NCBI RefSeq assembly: GCF_000720725.1
Contig: NZ_JOCQ01000008.1
Coordinates: 81,689 to 145,688 of the forward strand
Direction: 5' to 3'
Length of the DNA: 64,000 nucleotides
Origin: Streptomyces rimosus subsp. rimosus
GTDB taxonomy: Bacteria > Actinomycetota > Actinomycetes > Streptomycetales > Streptomycetaceae
Shown: positions 55,320-63,335 of the stretch, piece after piece
Layout: every line of letters begins with the position of its first letter
Numbering within the stretch: the first letter of the stretch is position 1
The notes under the pieces: generated by a model
The model's input: only the letters and a program-made list of their open reading frames with translations
The model's database searches: none
What the model was told of the DNA's origin: nothing
Translations under genes and position numbers: made by a program

Positions 55320-55972
55320 TCCGCGTACTGATCGTGGACGACCAGGTCATGGTCCGCGAGGGCTTCTCGGTGCTGCTGGGCGCGATGCCGGACATCGAGG
55401 TCATCGGCGAGGCGGTGGACGGGCGGCAGGCGGTGGCCAAGGTCGCCGAGCTGCGCCCGGACGTGGTGCTGATGGACATCCGGATGCCGCAGATGAACGG
55501 GCTGGAGGCGACCCGCGAGATCGTCGCCGCGGACGCGGACGCCAAGGTGCTGGTGCTCACCACCTTCGACCTGGACGAGTACGTGTACCAGGCGCTGCGG
55601 GCCGGGGCCAGCGGCTTCCTGCTCAAGGACGCCTCGGCGGGGCAGCTCGCGGAGGGGGTACGGATCGTGGCGAACGGCGAGGCGCTGCTCGCGCCGGCCG
55701 TCACGAAGCGGCTGATCTCGGAGTTCTCCAAGCTCGGTACGCCGCGGGCGCCGACGCAGGAGCGCGTCGGCGACCTCACCGAGCGGGAGACCGAGGTCCT
55801 GGTGCTGGTGGCCCAGGGCCTGTCCAACGGTGAGATCGCCGAGCATCTGGTCGTGGCCGAGTCGACGGTGAAGACGCACGTCAGCCGGATTCTGGTGAAG
55901 CTGGGACTGCGCGACCGCACCCAGGCGGCGGTCTTCGCGTACGAGGCCCGGCTGGTCACGCCGGGCGGCTGA
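55316..55972 (+). CDS. NarL-family response regulator
   Basis: A 218-residue regulator with complete receiver residues (VLIVDDQ, phosphoacceptor Asp in PDVVLMDIRMP, Lys in FLLKDAS) and LuxR-type helix-turn-helix TERETEVLVLVAQGLSNGEI plus ESTVKTHVSRILVKLGLRDR. It pairs with the kinase overlapping its start. Compare the RiPP-locus regulator, which lost the Asp. Confidence 0.96.
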   Translation: MIRVLIVDDQVMVREGFSVLLGAMPDIEVIGEAVDGRQAVAKVAELRPDVVLMDIRMPQMNGLEATREIVAADADAKVLVLTTFDLDEYVYQALRAGASGFLLKDASAGQLAEGVRIVANGEALLAPAVTKRLISEFSKLGTPRAPTQERVGDLTERETEVLVLVAQGLSNGEIAEHLVVAESTVKTHVSRILVKLGLRDRTQAAVFAYEARLVTPGG

Positions 55973-55996
55973 GGAGCTGCGGGCCGGGCCGCCGGG

Positions 55997-56242
55997 TCAC
56001 AGCGCGGCGATGTCGGCCCTGGCCCGCAGCAGGGTGTCGCGGGTGATCACCACGATGCGTTCGTAGTCGGCGCGGCTCGCGTCGTCCGGCAGCTTCGCGT
56101 CCAGGTCGGCTGTCATGTCGGTGCCGATGACGGCGAAGCGGCCGTCGCTCAGCTCGAAGAGGTCGGGGCAACTGCCGTTGCCCACACTGCCGCGCTCCTG
56201 AGGGGTGGCGCCCAACCGTCGGGAAATCTCTGGTGCTGTCAC
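55997..56242 (-). CDS. small hypothetical protein
   Basis: An 81-residue protein starting GTG 56242 (MTAPEISRRLGATPQERGSV). A compact sequence with SCPDLFELSDGRFAVIGTD and YERIVVITRDTLLRARADIA; no membrane helix. It lies 90 bp downstream of the DUF6082-like gene on the same strand and commonly accompanies such genes in Streptomyces. Function unknown. Confidence 0.7.
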   Translation of the reverse strand: MTAPEISRRLGATPQERGSVGNGSCPDLFELSDGRFAVIGTDMTADLDAKLPDDASRADYERIVVITRDTLLRARADIAAL

Positions 56243-56332
56243 CGGGCCGGGATACCCCGGCGGTGCGCGGCAGCGTGAGCCGAATTGCGGAAGTGCTCCC
56301 TTTCGGTGGAAGTCGTTACACCGGTGAGCGTT

Positions 56333-57076
56333 TCACTGCTCGGTGTGTTGGCCGTCGATCAAACGCAGATTCGGCATGTGAGGTGTTTGTGCGTTCGTCT
56401 GGGTCAGCGCCTCGTCGACGAGTACGGCGAAGTGGTGTTCGTGCGAGGTGGGGTCCATCTCGTCGCGCATGAAGCGCGCGGATTCCCAGTAACCCCGGAA
56501 GGCCGGGGTGTCGGTGATGTAGCGCAGGTGCCCGAGCATTTCGCGGTCGCTCGTCATTCCCAGCTTGTGGACGAGCATGCTGTGGGAGTAGATCAGGTTG
56601 GCATACAGGTACTGCCGGTTCTCCTTCACCGACAGACCCGGGGCGAACGCGGGCCATACCTCGGCCAGCTCCGGGTCGGCGATGCTCATCTTGAGCAGGT
56701 CCATGTGCAGTCGCCGCAGACCGGCCTCGGCGCTGCGGTGCAGTTCGCCCGCGGACCGGCGCATCTCGTCCCGCTGGAGCTCCAGCTCGGTGCGTTGCAG
56801 CCGCATTTCCGCGCGTTGCAGTTCCAGTTCCTGGCGTTGCAGCGAGGTCTCGTCACGTTGCAGGCGCAGCGTCCTCGCCATGTAGAACAGCACCAGTACG
56901 GCAGTGGAGGACGCCGCGGCGCCATAGGCCTGGCCCGCATTTCCACTGCCCGGGGTGCGCAGTCCGGGCACCATCGTCATGATCAGGCTGAGCAGCACAC
57001 AAGCCGCGCCGGCCGCCAGGACGACCCCCAGATTTTGCAGTACCCAAATCGCCTTGCGTGGTCCTACTCGATTCAC
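56333..57076 (-). CDS. DUF6082-like membrane protein with five 7-residue repeats
   Basis: A 247-residue protein with two N-terminal hydrophobic segments (about 12-36 and 52-68). A striking coiled coil follows in which LQRxExx occurs five times in phase, with LQR at residues 72, 79, 86, 93 and 100. The last 140 residues are helical and soluble (LADPELAEVWPAF-type, YLYANLIYSHSMLVHKLGM). Such proteins occur in many Streptomyces copies; function unknown. GTG start 57076. Confidence 0.75.
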   Translation of the reverse strand: MNRVGPRKAIWVLQNLGVVLAAGAACVLLSLIMTMVPGLRTPGSGNAGQAYGAAASSTAVLVLFYMARTLRLQRDETSLQRQELELQRAEMRLQRTELELQRDEMRRSAGELHRSAEAGLRRLHMDLLKMSIADPELAEVWPAFAPGLSVKENRQYLYANLIYSHSMLVHKLGMTSDREMLGHLRYITDTPAFRGYWESARFMRDEMDPTSHEHHFAVLVDEALTQTNAQTPHMPNLRLIDGQHTEQ

Positions 57077-57514
57077 GGATACCTCCGCCCGCCCCTAGGC
57101 GCGAAACCGCGGCGTGCCGGCCGCATAAGCGCCGCCATCGCCGCTCGCGGGGGTTGTGCCCAAGGGGAAACGCGGACAACCGCGTCCGGCGGCGTGGCCG
57201 GGAGCACACAGGCGTGGAATGTTCCACTCCCGCTCCACTGGTCTTTTCCGGTCGCTTGGGGAGCAGCGGTGGCGGCATGAGGTCTCTACCAGTTGGAGCG
57301 GGTGGGGAGCGCGGGCGCCGGGTGGGCGTACGCCCCCGGGCGGGGATCACTCCCGCCGTACGACGCATGGTCGGCGTACGGGAAAGTGCGGCGCCGGAGT
57401 CCGCTACAGCTCCGGCGCCGCACGTCTGAGGGGCGGCGGGTCTGCACGGCGGCTTTCACGGCCGTGAAGCTGCGCGGAGCAGGTCCGGCGCCGCACGTAG
57501 GACGGCCCTGGTGA
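57077..57514. other. intergenic region with terminator and palindrome
   Basis: A perfect 14-bp hairpin at 57386-57423 (GTGCGGCGCCGGAG/CTCCGGCGCCGCAC, 10-nt loop) can terminate the leftward ABC transcript, followed by TTTCC in that sense. TTCACGGCCGTGAA at 57455-57468 is a perfect palindrome. TCCGGCGCCGCACGT recurs at 57411 and 57484. Confidence 0.65.
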
Positions 57515-59155
57515 TCAGCCGATGTCGCGGCGGCGCAGCGCGGTCAGGCCCGCCGTCACGAACACCGCCGTCAGGGCGAGCAGCCACAGGAACGGTGCCG
57601 CGGTGGCCTCGCCGCCGGGCAGTTTCGGCAGGTGGCTGAACGGCGACAGGTTCATCGCCCACTGGGGGAGCTGGACGGCCGGGCCCACCCAGCCGATGCC
57701 GAGGCAGCAGCCGACCACGGCCCAGGTGCCGGCCGAGGCCTTGGGCAGCGCGCCGACCAGCAGCACCGCCAGACCGGTGAGCGTCCAGACCGCCGGGATC
57801 TGGGCCAGCGCCGCGCCCGTCGCGGGGCCGAGCTGCCCGCTCACGTCGCCGATCGTCAGGCCGTACGTGAGGCCGAGGCCCAGGCCGCCCAGGAGCAGCA
57901 CGACGACCGTGCCGAGGAAGGCGATGGCCAGGTGTCCGGCCGCCCAGCGCAGCCGTCCGACGGCGCCCGCCAGCACCGGTTCGGCGCGGTCGCCGGTCTC
58001 CTCGCCGCGCAGCCGGAGCACCGCGCCCGCCGCGTAGATCGCCGCGACCATGCCGAGCATGCCGGTCAGGGCGGATATGAAAGCTTCGGACAGGCCCTGC
58101 TGGCCGCCCATGCGCTCGAATATCCGGCGGGCCTGTTCGTTGTCGCCGACCAGGTCGGACGCGCCGTCGGTGATGCCGCCGAAGACCGCTCCGGCCAGCA
58201 GGAAGCCGGCCGACCAGCCGAGCAGGGTGGTCCGCTGGAGTCGCCAGGCCAGGCCGGTGGCGCCGTTCAGGGAGGCGGATGCGCGGGCCGGTCCCGGCCG
58301 GGCGGGCAGGAAGCTCATGCCGAGGTCGCGGCGGGCGGTGAGCGCGTACGCGGCGCCGACCGTGACGGCCGTACCGGCGAGGAAGAGCAGCAGGACCCAC
58401 CAGCGCTCGTCGGCGAACGCGCGCAGCTGCTCGGCCCAGCCGACCGGCGAGGCCCAGGTCAGCGGGGAGGAGGCGTCCTCGGTGGCGGCGTCGCCCGCGG
58501 CCCGCAGGACGAAGGCCGCGCCCAGGGCGGCCCCGGCCAGCCCCTTGGCGGCCCGCGCGCTCTCGGTGAGCTGCGCGGTGATCGCCGCCAGGCCCGCGAA
58601 GACCAGGCCGGTGCCGCCGACGGCGAGGCCGAGGGCCAGCGCGCCGCCCGCCGGCTGCCCGGCCCCGGCCAGCCCGGCCGCGATGAGCAGGGCCAGCGCG
58701 GCGTCGGCGACGAGTGCGGCGAGCAGGGCGGCGGTGAGCGGGGCGCGCCGGCCGACCATGGCCGCCGAGAGCAGCTCCTGGCGGCCCGTCTCCTCCTCTT
58801 CGCGGGTGTGGCGTACGACGATCAGCAGGCTCATCACGCCGGCCAGCAGCGCGGCCATGCAGCCGATGCGCCAGGCGGTCAAGCCGCCGAGCGAGTCGTC
58901 GAACACCGGGCCGTAGACGGCGCGCAGGGAGCCGTTGCCGGTCATCGAGCTCGCCACGTCGGCGCGCTTGGCGGGCGTGTCGTAGAGCTTTTCGAGGGCG
59001 CCGCTCATGCTGACGACGGTCAGTCCGAGCAGTACCACCCAGGCCGGGATCATCAGCCGGTCGCGGCGCAGCGCCAGGCGCAGCAGGGCGCCGGTGCCGG
59101 CCAGGTCGTGGGAGCCGCCGGTACGGGCGGCCGCGGGGAGCGTCACGGCGGTCAT
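57515..59155 (-). CDS. ABC transporter permease (large, exporter type)
   Basis: A 546-residue polytopic permease, made of two similar halves of about six helices (first half ending near TARRDLGMSFL; second starting GLAWRLQRTTLLGW). Conserved loops include RHTREEEETGRQELLSAAMVGRRAP and GEETGDRAEPVLAGAVGRLR. Its ATG overlaps the ATPase stop (ATGA). With the ATPase it forms an exporter divergent from the GbsR/MarR-type gene. Confidence 0.88.
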   Translation of the reverse strand: MTAVTLPAAARTGGSHDLAGTGALLRLALRRDRLMIPAWVVLLGLTVVSMSGALEKLYDTPAKRADVASSMTGNGSLRAVYGPVFDDSLGGLTAWRIGCMAALLAGVMSLLIVVRHTREEEETGRQELLSAAMVGRRAPLTAALLAALVADAALALLIAAGLAGAGQPAGGALALGLAVGGTGLVFAGLAAITAQLTESARAAKGLAGAALGAAFVLRAAGDAATEDASSPLTWASPVGWAEQLRAFADERWWVLLLFLAGTAVTVGAAYALTARRDLGMSFLPARPGPARASASLNGATGLAWRLQRTTLLGWSAGFLLAGAVFGGITDGASDLVGDNEQARRIFERMGGQQGLSEAFISALTGMLGMVAAIYAAGAVLRLRGEETGDRAEPVLAGAVGRLRWAAGHLAIAFLGTVVVLLLGGLGLGLTYGLTIGDVSGQLGPATGAALAQIPAVWTLTGLAVLLVGALPKASAGTWAVVGCCLGIGWVGPAVQLPQWAMNLSPFSHLPKLPGGEATAAPFLWLLALTAVFVTAGLTALRRRDIG

Positions 59156-60129
59156 CGCAGGGCCGCCTTCTCGGAGCCGGAGCCGGAGCCGGAGCCGGCG
59201 ACAGGGGCGGAGGCGGCGGGCTCCGGGGTCTGGGTGCCGTCCAGGGTGTCGTCCTGGTAGTGCCGCAGGAACAGCTCCTCCAGCGTCGGCGGCGTGCTGG
59301 TCAGGCTGCGGACCCCGGACCGGCTGAGCGAGCGCAGCACCGCGTCGAGCTTGTCGGTGTCCACCTGGAGCCGGACCCGGTGGCCCTGGATGTCGAGATC
59401 GTGCACGCCGGGCAGGCCCGAGAGGCCGTTGGGCGCGCCGGCCAGTTCGGCGGTCACGCTCGTACGCGTGAGGTGCCGCAGGTCGGCGAGGGAGCCGGAC
59501 TCGACGGTGCGGCCCTTGCGGATGATGCTGACGCGGTCGCACAGCGCCTCGACCTCGGACAGCACATGGCTGGAGAGGAGGACCGTACGGCCGCGGTCCC
59601 GCTCCTCCTCGACGCAGTCCTGGAAGACCTCCTCCATCAGCGGGTCCAGCCCGGAGGTCGGCTCGTCGAGGATGAGCAGGTCCACGTCGGAGGCGAACGC
59701 GGCGACCAGGGCGACCTTCTGGCGGTTGCCCTTGGAGTACGTCCGGCCCTTCTTGGTGGGGTCCAGCTCGAAGCGCTCCAGGAGGTCGGCCCTGCGGGCC
59801 TTGTCCAGGCCGCCGCGCAGCCGCCCGTACAGGTCGATGACCTCGCCGCCGGAGAGGTTGCGCCACAGCGTGACGTCCCCGGGGACGTACGCGATCCGGC
59901 GGTGCAGCTCGACCGCGGCCCGCCACGGGTCCTTGCCCAGCAGGTGCGCGCCACCCCCGTCGGCGCGCAGCAGGCCGAGCAGGACGCGGATGGTCGTGGA
60001 CTTGCCCGCGCCGTTGGGGCCGAGGAAGCCGTGCACCTCGCCCGCCTCGACGTCGAGGTCGAGACCGTCCAGCGCCTGGGTCCGGCCGAACGCCTTGCGG
60101 AGGCCGGACACCGTGATTGCCTTCGTCAT
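59152..60129 (-). CDS. ABC transporter ATP-binding protein
   Basis: A 325-residue ATPase with an extended C terminus: GPNGAGKST Walker A, YSKGNRQKVALVAAF signature, LLILDEPTSGLDP Walker B, LSSHVLSEVE H-loop, and a DrrA-like C-terminal domain plus a GSGSGSGS-type tail. DrrA-type ATPases power drug or lipid export. Paired with the permease; a 16-bp palindrome lies in its promoter. Confidence 0.92.
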   Translation of the reverse strand: MTKAITVSGLRKAFGRTQALDGLDLDVEAGEVHGFLGPNGAGKSTTIRVLLGLLRADGGGAHLLGKDPWRAAVELHRRIAYVPGDVTLWRNLSGGEVIDLYGRLRGGLDKARRADLLERFELDPTKKGRTYSKGNRQKVALVAAFASDVDLLILDEPTSGLDPLMEEVFQDCVEEERDRGRTVLLSSHVLSEVEALCDRVSIIRKGRTVESGSLADLRHLTRTSVTAELAGAPNGLSGLPGVHDLDIQGHRVRLQVDTDKLDAVLRSLSRSGVRSLTSTPPTLEELFLRHYQDDTLDGTQTPEPAASAPVAGSGSGSGSEKAALR

Positions 60130-60149
60130 GCTTCTGAACGTACGCTGCT

Positions 60150-60165
60150 TTCACAAATTTGTGAA
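60150..60165. promoter_or_regulatory. palindromic operator candidate
   Basis: TTCACAAATTTGTGAA is a perfect 16-bp palindrome and the most AT-rich stretch nearby, 20 bp from the ATPase start and 66 bp from the divergent GbsR/MarR-type regulator. It is the obvious binding site for that regulator, probably repressing both directions. Confidence 0.75.
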
Positions 60166-60230
60166 GTTAAGAAACCGTATAAAGTTGAGGGAACGTTCCG
60201 GGCCGGGGGAGCAGGGGAGAGGATGAGACG

Positions 60231-60749
60231 GTGAGCGAGCAGGCAGAGCAGCACCAGGGCCAGAGCGCCGGGCGGGACGAGGAGGCGGTCTCGCGCTTCG
60301 TGGAACGCTTCGCGGCGGAGCTGACCGAGGCGGGCATGCAGCGGATGGCCTCCCGGGTCTTCGCGGCGCTGCTCGCCTCCGACTCCGGCACCCTCACCTC
60401 GGCCGAGCTGGCCGAACAGCTGCAGATCAGTCCCGCCGCCGTGTCCGGCGCGGTCCGCTACCTGGTGCAGGTCAACATGGTCCGCCGCGAGCGCGAACCG
60501 GGCACCCGGCGGGACCGCTACCGGCTCTACAACGAGCTCTGGTACGAGACCCTGGGCAACCGCGAGAAGGTGCTGACCCGCTGGGAGGAAGTGCTGCGGG
60601 AGGGCGCGAAGACCCTCGGACCCGACACGCCCGCCGGCGCCAGGGTCGCCGAGACCGTCGAGTTCTTCGAGTTCATGCAGGGCGAGCTGGACGTACTGCT
60701 GGAACGCTGGCGCGAGCACCGGGCACAGCGGCTGGCGGAGGAGAGCTGA
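60231..60749 (+). CDS. GbsR/MarR-type transcriptional regulator
   Basis: A 172-residue regulator: winged helix with LTSAELAEQLQISPAAVSGAVRYLVQVNMVRRER, then a coiled-coil dimerisation end (ETVEFFEFMQGELDVLLERW). GTG start with GAGAGG upstream. Divergent from an ABC exporter with a shared palindrome, the usual arrangement for local control of efflux. Confidence 0.88.
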   Translation: MSEQAEQHQGQSAGRDEEAVSRFVERFAAELTEAGMQRMASRVFAALLASDSGTLTSAELAEQLQISPAAVSGAVRYLVQVNMVRREREPGTRRDRYRLYNELWYETLGNREKVLTRWEEVLREGAKTLGPDTPAGARVAETVEFFEFMQGELDVLLERWREHRAQRLAEES

Positions 60750-60780
60750 GGCACGGCCGCCGCGCGGCGCCGCCCCGGCG

Positions 60781-61788
60781 TCAGCCGTGCGGCAGCGTCA
60801 ATCGCCAGGCGCCCGGCTGCACCGTCCACGTACGGGTCCTGACCGGGCCGCCGACCACCACGTCCGCCCGGTAGCGGAAGTCGGCGCCGGACACGGTCAC
60901 CGCCCGCGCGCGGGCCCGTACCGGAGGCTCGGCCGCCTGCCAGTGGACGACGACCTCGGCCAGCCCGCTGCCGTCCGCGCCGTCGCCCGGGGTCACCGAG
61001 ACCCACCGCACCGGCCGGTCCAGATCGGCCAGCACCACGCCGTCCGCCTCGATCCGCAGCCGGTGGCCGGGCGGGGCCGACCGGTCGCCGGCCGCGGGGC
61101 GGGTACGCGGGGTCAGCAGTGCCAGGGCCGCACGCGCCTTACGGAGCGGTGCGCGCCACCACGCGGCGGGTGCGTCCCGGCGGGCATCGGCCCCCGGCCC
61201 CTCTTCCGGCGCCAGGGGTTCCGGCGCGCCTTGTGCCGCGTTGTCCGAGCCTTCACGGGGCCCCGGCAGGTGCGCCCCGCCGGAGCGCTTGCGGCGGCGG
61301 GGCCGCTCGTCCTCCTCCGTCCCGGAGGGGATGTCCAGGCCACCCAGCACGATGCCGTCGCTGTCGTCCGTGAGCAGGTGCAGGCTCTGTTCCGTACCGT
61401 CCAGGACCGTCCGCGCCGCGGCGACGGTGTCCGTCGGCACGCCCAGCGCGCGCGACAGCGCCACCGCGCCCGGCGCGCCCACCGGCACGACCGCGAGGGC
61501 CACCCCCGCCAGGTCGCGCTCCTTGTGCAGCAACGCCACCGCCCGCAGCAGGGCGCGGTCGTCGCCGATCACCACGGGGCGGCGATGGCCGCGGCGGGCG
61601 AGCGCCCGCGCGTACTCCTCGGGGCCGTCCGGGAGGCAGATCTTAGCGGCCGCGCCCGCGCACAGGACATCCTTCGCGATGCGTACGGACTCCCCGTCCG
61701 TTCTGCGGGCGACCGGGTCGATGACCACGAGCAGGGGGTGCCCCCGGACCCCGTCCGGAAAGCAGTGCCCAGATGGCTGCGCCGACAC
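60781..61788 (-). CDS. diacylglycerol kinase-like protein with degraded catalytic motifs
   Basis: A 335-residue protein whose layout is that of the DAGK/YegS family, but the key loops are changed. The GGDGT-type motif reads IGDDRALLR, and the IPLGTGNDFAR loop reads VPVGAPGAVALSRALG. The middle (about 165-215) is a disordered Pro/Glu/Arg/Gly stretch not normal for active enzymes. It probably does not bind ATP normally. Purpose unknown; it lies divergent from purA. Confidence 0.7.
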   Translation of the reverse strand: MSAQPSGHCFPDGVRGHPLLVVIDPVARRTDGESVRIAKDVLCAGAAAKICLPDGPEEYARALARRGHRRPVVIGDDRALLRAVALLHKERDLAGVALAVVPVGAPGAVALSRALGVPTDTVAAARTVLDGTEQSLHLLTDDSDGIVLGGLDIPSGTEEDERPRRRKRSGGAHLPGPREGSDNAAQGAPEPLAPEEGPGADARRDAPAAWWRAPLRKARAALALLTPRTRPAAGDRSAPPGHRLRIEADGVVLADLDRPVRWVSVTPGDGADGSGLAEVVVHWQAAEPPVRARARAVTVSGADFRYRADVVVGGPVRTRTWTVQPGAWRLTLPHG

Positions 61789-61822
61789 CTCGGTCCTTCC
61801 TCAGGTAGCATCTCGGTGCAAG

Positions 61823-61850
61823 AGCCCCTTGCGCGATTGCGCCAGGGGCT
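61823..61850 (+). other. nested hairpin in the purA leader
   Basis: AGCCCCT and AGGGGCT enclose GCGC-GATT-GCGC, giving a stacked stem 114 bp upstream of purA, followed by a T-poor tail. It could be an attenuator or end of an upstream transcript; no purine riboswitch was recognised. Confidence 0.45.
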
Positions 61851-61963
61851 TCGTCTATTCCGGGGCACCGGTTCGACGGCTTCAGCGGTGCCGTACGCAT
61901 GCGTCCGCACGCATACGGCCTCGCGCACGTTGGACATGCCCCGCCCGGAAGGGGTGTACGCCT

Positions 61964-63250
61964 GTGCCCGCACTTGTGCTGCTCGGTGCTCAGTGGGGTG
62001 ATGAGGGCAAGGGAAAGGCCACCGATCTGCTCGGTGGGTCCGTCGACTATGTGGTGCGTTACCAGGGCGGCAACAACGCCGGTCACACGGTTGTCGTAGG
62101 CGACCAGAAATACGCGCTGCACCTTCTCCCTTCCGGAATCCTCTCGCCGGGGTGCACCCCGGTCATCGGCAACGGTGTCGTCGTCGACCCGGCGGTCCTG
62201 CTCTCCGAGCTGAGCGGACTCAACGAGCGCGGCGTCGACACGTCCAAGCTGCTGATCAGCGGTAACGCGCACCTGATCACGCCGTACAACATCACCGTCG
62301 ACAAGGTCACGGAACGTTTCCTCGGCAAGCGGAAGATCGGTACGACCGGCCGGGGCATCGGCCCGACCTACGCCGACAAGATCAACCGCACCGGCATCCG
62401 GGTGCAGGACCTCTTCGACGAGTCGATCCTGCACCAGAAGGTCGAGGCGGCCCTCGACTTCAAGAACCAGGTGCTGGCCAAGCTCTACAACCACCGCGCG
62501 GTGGTCGCCGAGCAGGTCGTCGAGGAGATGCTCAGCTACGCGGACCAGATCCGGGGCTACGTGGCCGACACCACCCTCCTGCTGAACAACGCGATCGACG
62601 ACGGCAAGGTCGTCCTCTTCGAGGGCGGCCAGGGCACGCTGCTCGACGTGGACCACGGCACCTACCCGTTCGTGACGTCCTCCAACCCGACCGCGGGCGG
62701 CGCCTGCACCGGCGCGGGGGTCGGCCCCACGAAGATCAGCCGGGTCATCGGCATCCTCAAGGCGTACACGACCCGGGTCGGCGCCGGTCCGTTCCCGACC
62801 GAGCTGTTCGACGCGGACGGCGAGGCGCTGCGCACCATCGGCGGCGAGCGCGGTGTCACCACCGGCCGTGACCGGCGCTGTGGCTGGTTCGACGCGGTCA
62901 TCGCCCGCTACGCGACCCGCGTCAACGGCCTGACCGACTTCTTCCTCACCAAGCTGGACGTGCTCACCGGCTGGGAGCAGATCCCGGTCTGCGTCGCCTA
63001 CGAGATCGACGGCAAGCGCGTCGAGGAGCTGCCGTACAGCCAGACCGACTTCCACCACGCGAAGCCGATCTACGAGACGCTGCCGGGCTGGTCCGAGGAC
63101 ATCACCAAGGCCAAGACCTTCGCCGAGCTGCCGAAGAACGCGCAGGCGTACGTCAAGGCGCTGGAGGAGATGTCGGGCGCCCCGATCTCCGCGATCGGCG
63201 TCGGCCCGGGCCGGGACGAGACGATCCAGATCAACTCGTTCCTGGACTGA
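61964..63250 (+). CDS. purA: adenylosuccinate synthetase
   Basis: A 428-residue GTP-dependent enzyme joining IMP and aspartate in AMP synthesis. GAQWGDEGKGKATD is the GTP loop, QGGNNAGHTVVVG the IMP site, and GVGPGRDETIQINSF closes the end. The GTG start gives the standard N terminus PALVLLGAQWG. No missing residues. Confidence 0.97.
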   Translation: MPALVLLGAQWGDEGKGKATDLLGGSVDYVVRYQGGNNAGHTVVVGDQKYALHLLPSGILSPGCTPVIGNGVVVDPAVLLSELSGLNERGVDTSKLLISGNAHLITPYNITVDKVTERFLGKRKIGTTGRGIGPTYADKINRTGIRVQDLFDESILHQKVEAALDFKNQVLAKLYNHRAVVAEQVVEEMLSYADQIRGYVADTTLLLNNAIDDGKVVLFEGGQGTLLDVDHGTYPFVTSSNPTAGGACTGAGVGPTKISRVIGILKAYTTRVGAGPFPTELFDADGEALRTIGGERGVTTGRDRRCGWFDAVIARYATRVNGLTDFFLTKLDVLTGWEQIPVCVAYEIDGKRVEELPYSQTDFHHAKPIYETLPGWSEDITKAKTFAELPKNAQAYVKALEEMSGAPISAIGVGPGRDETIQINSFLD

Positions 63251-63275
63251 CCGGACGAACGCGACCGGCGGTTTC

Positions 63276-63311
63276 GAGCCGCGTTCCCGCTCCTGAGCGG
63301 GGACGCGGCTC
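63276..63311. terminator. terminator between convergent genes
   Basis: GAGCCGCGTTCCCGCT, loop CCTG, AGCGGGGACGCGGCTC (one G-T wobble), then TCGCGTTT; it lies 25 bp after purA and serves both directions. Confidence 0.85.
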
Positions 63312-63335
63312 TCGCGTTTCCGGCGGGCGGCGGGG

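Noticed and set aside
57632..59260. Rightward frame opposite the ABC permease
   Set aside because: Gln/Arg/Gly-rich antisense shadow; the leftward permease has clear membrane segments and coupling to its ATPase.
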